Shown here one piece after another: positions 6,765 through 12,453 of a stretch of DNA of 13,170 nucleotides. Both the position numbers and the translations under genes were made by a program. The notes beneath the pieces were generated by a model that saw only the letters and a list, made by a program, of their open reading frames with translations, was not told the origin of the DNA and made no database searches. This DNA comes from Tannerella sp. GTDB lineage: Bacteria > Bacteroidota > Bacteroidia > Bacteroidales > Tannerellaceae. Each line of letters begins with the position of its first letter. Positions within the stretch are counted from its first letter, which is position 1. The stretch lies in the NCBI GenBank assembly GCA_031288935.1, contig JAITQL010000157.1:1-13170 (forward strand), written 5' to 3'.

Positions 6765-7520
6765 ATGAAAGAAGACGATTTGATTTACGGGATCCGCGCC
6801 GTCGCCGAGGCGGTACAAAGCGGAAAGGAAATTGACAAGCTGTACCTGAAAAAGGATTTGCAGGGCGATTTGGCAGCCGGACTGGTCGCCATGCTGAAGG
6901 AACACAACATTCGCTACCAGCGTGTGGCTCCGGAATGGCTGAACCGCATCACGCGAAAAAACCATCAGGGCGTGATCGCGTTCGTTTCCGCCGTAACCTA
7001 CTATCGCCTCGAAGACATCGTCCCGTTTGTCTTTGAACAGGGAAAAAATCCGTTTCTGGTCTTGCTGGACGGCATTACGGACGTCCGGAACTTCGGCGCC
7101 ATTGCCCGCACCTGCGAGTGCGCCGGCGTGGATGCGATTGTCATCCCTTCGCGCGAAAGCGTGACGGTCAATGCCGACGCCATGAAGACCTCCGCAGGCG
7201 CCCTGAACCTGCTCCCCGTCTGCCGGGAACCGTCCATCGGCCAGGCCATCCGGTTCCTGAAGAACAGCGGCGTAAAGGTGATCGCCGCCACCGAAAAGGC
7301 CGAAAAAAACTACACGGAAGTCGCCTACGACGCGCCCGCAGCCATTGTGATGGGCGCGGAAGACCGGGGCGTATCCGCCGAAAACCTCCGCATTTGCGAC
7401 GAAACGGTAAAAATTCCGCAGTATGGCGCCATCCGCTCGTTGAACGTATCGGTAGCGGCCTCCATCCTGGTGTACGAAGGCGTGCGCCAGCGGAACCTCA
7501 ACTCAATTCAAAAAGGATGA
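6765..7520 (+). CDS. rlmB: 23S rRNA 2'-O-methyltransferase, SpoU/TrmH family (RlmB-like)
   Basis: A 251-residue SPOUT methyltransferase. The first about 75 residues (LIYGIRAVAEAVQSG to NHQGVIAFVS) match the SpoU substrate-binding domain. The catalytic domain shows the three family motifs: LDGITDVRNFGAIARTCE (101-118) with N109 and R115, AIVMGAEDRGVS (193-204), and IPQYGAIRSLNVSVAASILVYE (217-238) with the knot SLNVS. In E. coli, RlmB methylates G2251 of 23S rRNA using S-adenosylmethionine. SpoU paralogues are hard to tell apart, so the exact target is inferred from the N-terminal domain and length. Its stop overlaps the start of ridA by 4 bp (ATGA), implying coupled translation. Confidence 0.9.
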   Translation: MKEDDLIYGIRAVAEAVQSGKEIDKLYLKKDLQGDLAAGLVAMLKEHNIRYQRVAPEWLNRITRKNHQGVIAFVSAVTYYRLEDIVPFVFEQGKNPFLVLLDGITDVRNFGAIARTCECAGVDAIVIPSRESVTVNADAMKTSAGALNLLPVCREPSIGQAIRFLKNSGVKVIAATEKAEKNYTEVAYDAPAAIVMGAEDRGVSAENLRICDETVKIPQYGAIRSLNVSVAASILVYEGVRQRNLNSIQKG

Positions 7521-7894
7521 AAAAAACGATTGCAACCCCGCTGGCGCCTGCCGCCATCGGGCCGTACAGCCAGGCCGTACAGGCGGGAACGCTCCTGTTC
7601 GTATCGGGACAGCTGGGATTGAACCCGGCCACCGGAACGTTTGTAGAAGGCGGCACAAGGGAACAGACCGCGCAGGCTTTCGACAACGTGGCAGCCATCC
7701 TGGCTGCGGCCGGATACGGAATGGACGACGTCGTGAAGACGACCGTCTTCCTGGCGGACATGGCCGATTTTGCCGCCGTGAACGAAGTCTATGCCACCCG
7801 GTTCAAGGGAGACTTTCCGGCACGCTCCGCCGTGGCCGTGAAGACGCTCCCCAAAGGCGGACTGGTAGAAATAGAAGTCATCGCCGCCGGATAA
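7517..7894 (+). CDS. ridA: RidA family reactive imine/enamine deaminase
   Basis: A 125-residue protein of standard RidA length, beginning MKKTIATPLAPAAIGPYSQA. RidA trimers hydrolyse 2-aminoacrylate and related enamine/imine intermediates released by PLP enzymes. Key residues are present: Y17 (GPYSQA), S30 (FVSGQLG), R103 in PARSAVAV, which binds the substrate carboxylate, and E118/E120 in LVEIEVIAAG. The ATG at 7517 is chosen because it starts the family N-terminus and overlaps the rlmB stop as ATGA; the same frame is open far upstream inside rlmB, so automatic calls could start too early. It is the last gene of the run that begins at dnaN. Confidence 0.95.
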   Translation: MKKTIATPLAPAAIGPYSQAVQAGTLLFVSGQLGLNPATGTFVEGGTREQTAQAFDNVAAILAAAGYGMDDVVKTTVFLADMADFAAVNEVYATRFKGDFPARSAVAVKTLPKGGLVEIEVIAAG

Positions 7895-7952
7895 GGCCTC
7901 CCTCAAATGACATCCCTTCTTTATTTTCACACATGGACATTGTCGGGCTATT

Positions 7953-8219
7953 TGTTCCATGGAACAGGTCATCCGTTTCATGAAACAGGCCGTTCGTTTC
8001 ATAAAACAGGCCGTTCGTTCCATGGAACAAGCCATCTGTTCCATGGAACAAGTCTTTCGTTCCATGGAACAAGCCATTCGTTCCATGGAACAAGTCTTTC
8101 GTTCCATGGAACAAGCCGTTCGTTCCATGGAACAAGTCTTTTGTTCCATGGAACAAGCCGTCCGTTCCATGGAACAAAAGAATCGGTTCGGGGAGCAAAC
8201 CGCTCGCTTTCAGGAGCAA
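7953..8219. repeat. Tandem array of palindromic 21-bp repeats (11 clear units, 2 degenerate)
   Basis: The core is GTTCCATGGAAC, usually inside the 14-bp perfect palindrome TGTTCCATGGAACA or close to it. Core centres fall at 7959.5, 7980.5, 8001.5 and so on to 8169.5, exactly 21 bp apart without a slip over 11 units. Cores are joined by 9-bp linkers, mostly AAGCCRTTC or AAGTCTTTC, which alternate from unit 5 on. Unit 2 (7975-7986) is GTTTCATGAAAC, still a perfect palindrome; unit 3 (7996-8007) is GTTTCATAAAAC, imperfect. Two further units (8185-8196, 8206-8217) keep only GAGCAA in register. The period equals two turns of B-DNA and seven codons. This differs from CRISPR in that the repeats are far too short and the linkers are near-identical. 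Function unknown. Confidence 0.93.
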
Positions 8220-8279
8220 GCGACTTTGTCCCCGGTACGGGAGGAGGGCGACCCGTCGGCCTGTACCCGTTAAGCAAAC

Positions 8280-8295
8280 GCCCCGACACAGGGGC
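8280..8295. promoter_or_regulatory. Short GC-rich stem-loop upstream of the S9 peptidase
   Basis: GCCCC (8280-8284) pairs with GGGGC (8291-8295) around the loop GACACA. It ends 21 nt before the peptidase ATG and is followed by an A-rich leader with no U tract. It could be a leader hairpin or a weak terminator; a five-pair stem can also be chance in this GC-rich DNA. Confidence 0.35.
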
Positions 8296-8316
8296 AGAAA
8301 TCAAAAACAAAAACGT

Positions 8317-11076
8317 ATGAAGACAAAACAATTTCTATTCATTGCCGCAGCCATATGGCTGCCGCTGTGTGCACATGCACAGAAAAAGCCCCTTGATCAT
8401 AGCGTCTATGATGCCTGGGAAAGTATTTCGAACATGCAGATCAGCCCCGACGGACAGTATGCCGTGCACGTGGTCTGTCCGCAGGAAGGCGACAGCACGC
8501 TGGAAATAACCCGTCTCAAAACGGGAACCGTTACACGGGTCGAACGGGGGTGCAACCCCCGGATCGGCAGCGATTCGAAAACGCTGGTTTTCCAGATCAG
8601 GCCTTCGCAGGCGGAAAAGAAACAGGCGCAGAAAGACAGGAAAAAAGCGGACGAGATGCCCGGAGACACGCTGGGATACCTGACGCTGGGAAGCACGCAG
8701 GTGAACAGGACGGGCAGGGCTAACGGATACAAGATGCCCGACAAGGCCTCCAACTACTTTGCCTGCACCGTCGCCATGCCCAAAGACACCGGCGGCCAGG
8801 CCGGGAAGGATCAGAAAAACGAATACCTGATCATTCACCGTCTGCCCGCGCATACGCAGGACACCATCCCGTATGTCGCGCAATACGTCGCCGGCAAAAA
8901 CGGGAAATATCTTTCCTACATCACCAAGCCTGACGAGAAGGACAGTACCGCCGTACCCGGCATCTACCTCTACAACCTGGACACGCGCACCTCCGTCCTC
9001 CTGCGCGAGGGGAAGGGGGAATACAAATCGCCCGCCTTCGACGAGAAGGAAAGCCGGATCGCTTTTCTGGCCACCTCCGATACGACAAAAAACGAATCGA
9101 AGACGTTTGATCTGTATTACACGGCCACGGCGTCCGTAGACGTCCGGAAGATCGCCGACACGCTTTCCGCGCAGATGCCGGAACACTGGGCGGTCAGCGT
9201 CAACCGCAATCCCTCCTTCAGCGAAGACGGCCGCAAGCTGTATTTCGGTATCGCGCCCGTCCTTCCGCCCAAGGACACGACCGTCAGCGAAAGCGAAAAG
9301 GCACAGTTGGACATCTGGCACTACAACGACGACTACTTGCAGACCGTGCAGCTGAAACAGCTGAACAGCGAGCTGAAACGCTCCTATCTGTGCGCGTGCA
9401 ACCTGGAGGATGAGCCGGAACGGTTTGTACAGCTGGGATCCGTCGAGCTGGCCGAAATCGTTACCGCCGGCCGGGGCAACAGCGATTACGCCCTCGGATT
9501 CAGTACGGTCGGATACCGCAAGGAATCGCAGTGGACGGGTACGACCCGCAGCGACGTGTATGTCGTGCACACGCAGACCGGTGAAAAAACGCCGGTCAGG
9601 AAGGCGATGGACGGCCGTCCGGGCATTTCCGTCACCGGGAAATACCTGACGTGGTTTAACCGGGACGATGCCAAGTGGTATCTCTACACGGTTGCCGACG
9701 GACAAGTCCGCTGCCTGACGGAAGGCCTGGACGTGGAATTTCAGGACCGGCGGCGCGAGCTGCCCGACAGGCCGGGCGCTTTCGGGGCAATGGGATGGAG
9801 CGAGAACGACCGTTTCCTGTATCTGTATGACATGTACGACATCTGGCGGTTCGACCCGGCAGGCAAACTTGCTCCGCACAACCTTACGGAAGGGTACGGA
9901 CGCGAACACCGGATTACGTTCCGCCACATCCGCCTGACAGACGAGTATGATTATGTGAACGACCGGGAGCCGCTCCTGCTTTCCGCCTTCGACAACCAAA
10001 GCAAGGAAAGCGGCTTCTTCCGTTTTACCGACAAAAAGGGACTGAACCGGCTGCAATGGGGGAAGTACACGTTTACAACCCCGCTCAAAGCCAAAAAAGC
10101 GGATGTGTTTATTTACACCAAGTCGAATTTCAACCTCGCTCCGGACGTATGGACAACCGGCGGCACATGGAAGAAGGAAACGCAGATCAGCCACATCAAT
10201 CCGCAAATGAAAGACTATTTGTGGGGCACGTCCGAACTGGTATACTGGCAGTCGAAAGACGGCTTTGACCTGGAGGGGATTCTCTACAAGCCCGAAGACT
10301 TCGATCCCGCGAAGAAATATCCGCTCCTGATATACTTCTACGAAAGACATGCGGACGAGCTGTACCGGTATTTTGCGCCGGCGCCGAGCCGTTCCGTCAT
10401 TAACATTCCGTTTTACTGCAGTCGCGGATACCTGGTCTTCACGCCCAACATTCACTACGTCGACGGGCATCCCGGGCGCAGCGCCTTCAATTCCATCGTG
10501 GCCGGCGCCGAGATGCTTTGCCGGCAGCCGTGGGTAGACCGGGAACGGATCGGTATCCAGGGACAAAGCTGGGGCGGCTATCAGGTGGCGCACCTGATCA
10601 CCCGGACCGGCATGTTTGCAGCGGCAGGCGCCGGCGCGCCGGTGGCGAACATGACCAGCGCCTACGGCGGCATCCGCTGGGGTACGGGCATGAACCGGCA
10701 GATGCAGTACGAACGCCAGCAGAGCCGTATCGGCAAGACGCTGTGGGAGGCAAGAGACCTGTATATTGAAAATTCGCCGCTCTTTTTTGCGGACAGGGTA
10801 GAAACGCCGCTGCTGATGATGCACAACGACCAGGACGGCGCCGTCCCCTGGTATCAGGGCATCGAATATTTCACCGCCTTGCGACGGCTGGGGAAAACCG
10901 TCTGGATGTTGCAGTACAACAACGAAGAGCACAACCTGACGCAGCGGCGCAACATGCGCGACCTGACTGTCCGTCTGCAACAGTTCTTCGATCACTACCT
11001 CAAGGGCGAACCGATGCCCGTCTGGATGCGCGACGGCGTACCGGCTACCCAAAAGGGACGGACATACGGATTGTGA
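8317..11076 (+). CDS. Secreted S9 family serine peptidase (prolyl oligopeptidase-type)
   Basis: A 919-residue exported peptidase. Residues 1-22 (MKTKQFLFIAAAIWLPLCAHAQ) form a signal peptide, so it probably acts in the periplasm or at the cell surface. Residues about 30-640 form a large beta-propeller-like region with WD/SPDG-type strands (for example MQISPDGQYAVHVV, FSEDGRKLYFGI). The C-terminal alpha/beta hydrolase domain carries the triad: S751 in GQSWGGYQ, D840 in HNDQDGAVPW and H872 in EEHNL. The family cleaves short peptides, often after proline or as acylaminoacyl- or dipeptidyl-peptidases; the exact specificity cannot be read here. No Shine-Dalgarno is seen; the leader just before the ATG is A-rich. 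It converges with ychF. Confidence 0.93.
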   Translation: MKTKQFLFIAAAIWLPLCAHAQKKPLDHSVYDAWESISNMQISPDGQYAVHVVCPQEGDSTLEITRLKTGTVTRVERGCNPRIGSDSKTLVFQIRPSQAEKKQAQKDRKKADEMPGDTLGYLTLGSTQVNRTGRANGYKMPDKASNYFACTVAMPKDTGGQAGKDQKNEYLIIHRLPAHTQDTIPYVAQYVAGKNGKYLSYITKPDEKDSTAVPGIYLYNLDTRTSVLLREGKGEYKSPAFDEKESRIAFLATSDTTKNESKTFDLYYTATASVDVRKIADTLSAQMPEHWAVSVNRNPSFSEDGRKLYFGIAPVLPPKDTTVSESEKAQLDIWHYNDDYLQTVQLKQLNSELKRSYLCACNLEDEPERFVQLGSVELAEIVTAGRGNSDYALGFSTVGYRKESQWTGTTRSDVYVVHTQTGEKTPVRKAMDGRPGISVTGKYLTWFNRDDAKWYLYTVADGQVRCLTEGLDVEFQDRRRELPDRPGAFGAMGWSENDRFLYLYDMYDIWRFDPAGKLAPHNLTEGYGREHRITFRHIRLTDEYDYVNDREPLLLSAFDNQSKESGFFRFTDKKGLNRLQWGKYTFTTPLKAKKADVFIYTKSNFNLAPDVWTTGGTWKKETQISHINPQMKDYLWGTSELVYWQSKDGFDLEGILYKPEDFDPAKKYPLLIYFYERHADELYRYFAPAPSRSVINIPFYCSRGYLVFTPNIHYVDGHPGRSAFNSIVAGAEMLCRQPWVDRERIGIQGQSWGGYQVAHLITRTGMFAAAGAGAPVANMTSAYGGIRWGTGMNRQMQYERQQSRIGKTLWEARDLYIENSPLFFADRVETPLLMMHNDQDGAVPWYQGIEYFTALRRLGKTVWMLQYNNEEHNLTQRRNMRDLTVRLQQFFDHYLKGEPMPVWMRDGVPATQKGRTYGL

Positions 11077-11084
11077 AAATCAAG

Positions 11085-11149
11085 ATTCAAAGATTCAAAG
11101 ATTCGGGATTCATTTTCAATTGAATTTTTGAATCTTTGAATCTTTGAAT
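11085..11149. terminator. Perfect 20-bp inverted repeat of ATTCAAAG units, likely bidirectional terminator
   Basis: The left arm (11085-11104) is two ATTCAAAG units plus ATTC; the right arm (11130-11149) is its exact reverse complement, with a 25-nt spacer. It fills the 76-bp gap between the convergent S9 peptidase and ychF stops, where a two-way terminator is expected. The stem is AT-rich, and the rightward read ends in TTTTC. The 8-bp direct repeat inside each arm is odd for a simple terminator, and the same unit recurs upstream of ychF, so this may be a local copy of a dispersed repeat. Confidence 0.7.
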
Positions 11150-11152
11150 TTT

Positions 11153-12256
11153 CTACACATTGAAGCGGAAGTGCATGACGTCGCCATCCTGTACGACGTA
11201 TTCTTTGCCTTCGACGTTCATTTTGCCGGCTTCCTTGACGGCCGCCTCCGAACCGTAACGGATGTAATCATCGTATTTAATGACTTCGGCACGGATAAAA
11301 CCCTTCTCGAAATCCGTGTGAATCACGCCGGCGCACTGCGGCGCCTTGCTGCCCTTGAGGTATGTCCAGGCGCGGACTTCCTGCGGGCCGGCCGTGAGGA
11401 AGGTTTCCAGATTCAGCAGCCGGTAGGCCGATTTGATCAGCCTGTTCACGCCCGATTCCTCCAGCCCGATCTCGTTCAGGAACATTTCACGCTCCTCGCA
11501 AGTCTCAAACTCCGCGATCTCGCTTTCAATTTTGGCGGCTACGGTCAATATCCCGGCCTGCTCCGTCGAGACGGCCTGCCGGACTTGTTCCACATACGCA
11601 TTTCCGCTGACGACGCTGGCTTCGTCCACATTGCACACGTACAGCGCCGGCTTGTTGGTCAACAGAAACAGTTCCCGCGCAATCTTCTGTTCGTCTTTGG
11701 TATCGAACGCGACCGTCCGCGCATTCAGCCCCTGTTCCAGCGCGGTTTTGTACCTGCGCAACACTTCGTACGCCAGCTTGGCCTGCTTGTCGCCGCCCGT
11801 CTGCGCCTGTTTCTGCACCTTGGTCATGCGGGCGTCGACGGTTTCGAGGTCTTTGATTTGCAGTTCCGCGTCGATAATCTCCTTGTCGCGCACGGGATTT
11901 ATACTGCCGTCGACGTGCACGATATTCTCGTCGTCAAAACAGCGCAACACGTGGATGACGGCATCCGTTTCGCGTATGTTGGCCAGAAATTTGTTTCCCA
12001 GTCCTTCCCCCTTGCTGGCGCCTTTCACCAGTCCGGCGATGTCGACGATCTCGACCGTAGTGGGGACGATTTTTTGTGGATGCACACATTCGGCCAGCCT
12101 GTTCAGCCGGTCGTCGGGCACGGTGATAACGCCCACGTTCGGTTCGATCGTGCAAAACGGAAAGTTAGCCGATTGCGCCTTTGCATTCGACAGACAATTG
12201 AATAGCGTAGATTTTCCTACATTCGGAAGGCCTACGATGCCACATTGTAAAGCCAT
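11153..12256 (-). CDS. ychF: YchF/OLA1 family nucleotide-binding protein (redox-regulated ATPase)
   Basis: A 367-residue Obg-superfamily P-loop protein, the normal YchF length. Motifs in order: G1 GLPNVGKS (9-16), G2-region NFPFCTIEPN (31-40), G3 DIAG (72-75) followed by LVKGASKGEGLGNKFL, and NVDE (209-212) at the G4 site. The non-canonical G4 explains why the family prefers ATP over GTP. A coiled-coil insert lies about 130-200, and the C-terminal TGS domain about 280-363 (RAWTYLKGSKAPQCAGVIHTDFEKGFIRAEV). YchF binds ribosomes and affects stress responses and translation. It is transcribed alone, with a Bacteroidetes promoter upstream and an inverted repeat downstream. Confidence 0.97.
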   Translation of the reverse strand: MALQCGIVGLPNVGKSTLFNCLSNAKAQSANFPFCTIEPNVGVITVPDDRLNRLAECVHPQKIVPTTVEIVDIAGLVKGASKGEGLGNKFLANIRETDAVIHVLRCFDDENIVHVDGSINPVRDKEIIDAELQIKDLETVDARMTKVQKQAQTGGDKQAKLAYEVLRRYKTALEQGLNARTVAFDTKDEQKIARELFLLTNKPALYVCNVDEASVVSGNAYVEQVRQAVSTEQAGILTVAAKIESEIAEFETCEEREMFLNEIGLEESGVNRLIKSAYRLLNLETFLTAGPQEVRAWTYLKGSKAPQCAGVIHTDFEKGFIRAEVIKYDDYIRYGSEAAVKEAGKMNVEGKEYVVQDGDVMHFRFNV

Positions 12257-12281
12257 GTTATTCTAAATTTTATTGATCGTG

Positions 12282-12289
12282 CAAAGGTA
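12282..12289 (-). promoter_or_regulatory. -7 promoter element of ychF
   Basis: On the minus strand this reads TACCTTTG, matching TAnnTTTG, 25 bp before the ychF ATG. A minus-strand TTTG at 12307-12310, inside the ATTCAAAA repeat unit, lies 17 bp further upstream and could serve as a somewhat close -33 element. Confidence 0.65.
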
Positions 12290-12303
12290 GTATTTTTGAA
12301 GGG

Positions 12304-12327
12304 ATTCAAAAATTCAAAGATTCAAAG
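12304..12327. repeat. Three tandem ATTCAAAR units upstream of ychF
   Basis: ATTCAAAA, ATTCAAAG and ATTCAAAG follow one another with an 8-bp period. The last 16 bp are identical to 11085-11100, so ychF is bracketed by copies of the same repeat. The cluster overlaps the expected -33 region of the ychF promoter. Confidence 0.75.
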
Positions 12328-12344
12328 CCATCACTCAAGGCTAC

Positions 12345-12386
12345 CGCCCGTCCCTGCAAACCCGTTCATCCTGTCAGGGATGGGCG
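12345..12386. repeat. GC-rich 12-bp inverted repeat between ychF and nif3
   Basis: CGCCCGTCCCTG (12345-12356) faces CAGGGATGGGCG (12375-12386) with one G-T wobble and an 18-nt loop. It lies between the two divergent promoters and has no U tract on either side, so it is not a typical terminator. It could be an operator-like palindrome, a decayed repeat or a structured RNA; nothing decides. Confidence 0.55.
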
Positions 12387-12405
12387 TTCGGCAGAGAGCC
12401 GTTCA

Positions 12406-12437
12406 TTTTACAGTTCAAAATATTTCAAATACATTTG
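12406..12437 (+). promoter_or_regulatory. Promoter of nif3
   Basis: TACATTTG at 12430-12437 matches TAnnTTTG. TTTT at 12406-12409, one base from the TTTG consensus, lies 20 bp upstream. Transcription would begin only about 10 nt before the ATG at 12454, giving a very short leader. Confidence 0.65.
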
Positions 12438-12453
12438 CAGCAAAAAAAGCATC

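Larger units (their letters stand above)
7895..8316. other. 422-bp intergenic region between ridA and the S9 peptidase gene
   Basis: No recognisable gene. It holds 59 bp of unique sequence, then the 21-bp palindrome array with degenerate units reaching 8219, then about 97 bp up to the peptidase start. I found no TAnnTTTG promoter and no U-tailed terminator in it, so the peptidase may be read from the ridA transcript or from an unrecognised promoter. A short stem-loop (8280-8295) precedes the peptidase ATG. Possible ORFs inside it (for example 7907-8320 and 7959-8273) are largely by-products of the stop-free repeat. Confidence 0.85.

Noticed and set aside
7118..7516. N-terminal extension of ridA into rlmB
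   Set aside because: The family N-terminus starts at 7517; the upstream translation is arginine-rich out-of-frame rlmB sequence.
7953..8180. CRISPR array
   Set aside because: Repeats are 12-14 bp palindromes every 21 bp with nearly identical 9-bp linkers; CRISPR repeats are longer with unique spacers of similar length, and no cas gene is present.
7508..8219. Minus-strand repeat ORFs (SMERTAC and LFHGTNG types)
   Set aside because: They are mirror products of the palindromic array and in part run antisense through ridA.
7907..8320. 137-residue protein rich in FHGT repeats, and 104-residue MEQ-repeat protein (7959-8273)
   Set aside because: Every frame is open because the 21-bp unit lacks stops, so the ORFs are not evidence of coding. 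The first also runs into the peptidase start. Kept as a hypothesis in findings, not as a gene.
8335..11052. 905-codon antisense ORF opposite the S9 peptidase
   Set aside because: The sense frame has a signal peptide and an intact S9 catalytic triad; the antisense frame is a G+C-rich shadow with no recognisable domain.
11144..12266. Plus-strand ORFs of 353 and 277 codons across ychF
   Set aside because: They lie opposite an unambiguous ychF with intact G motifs.
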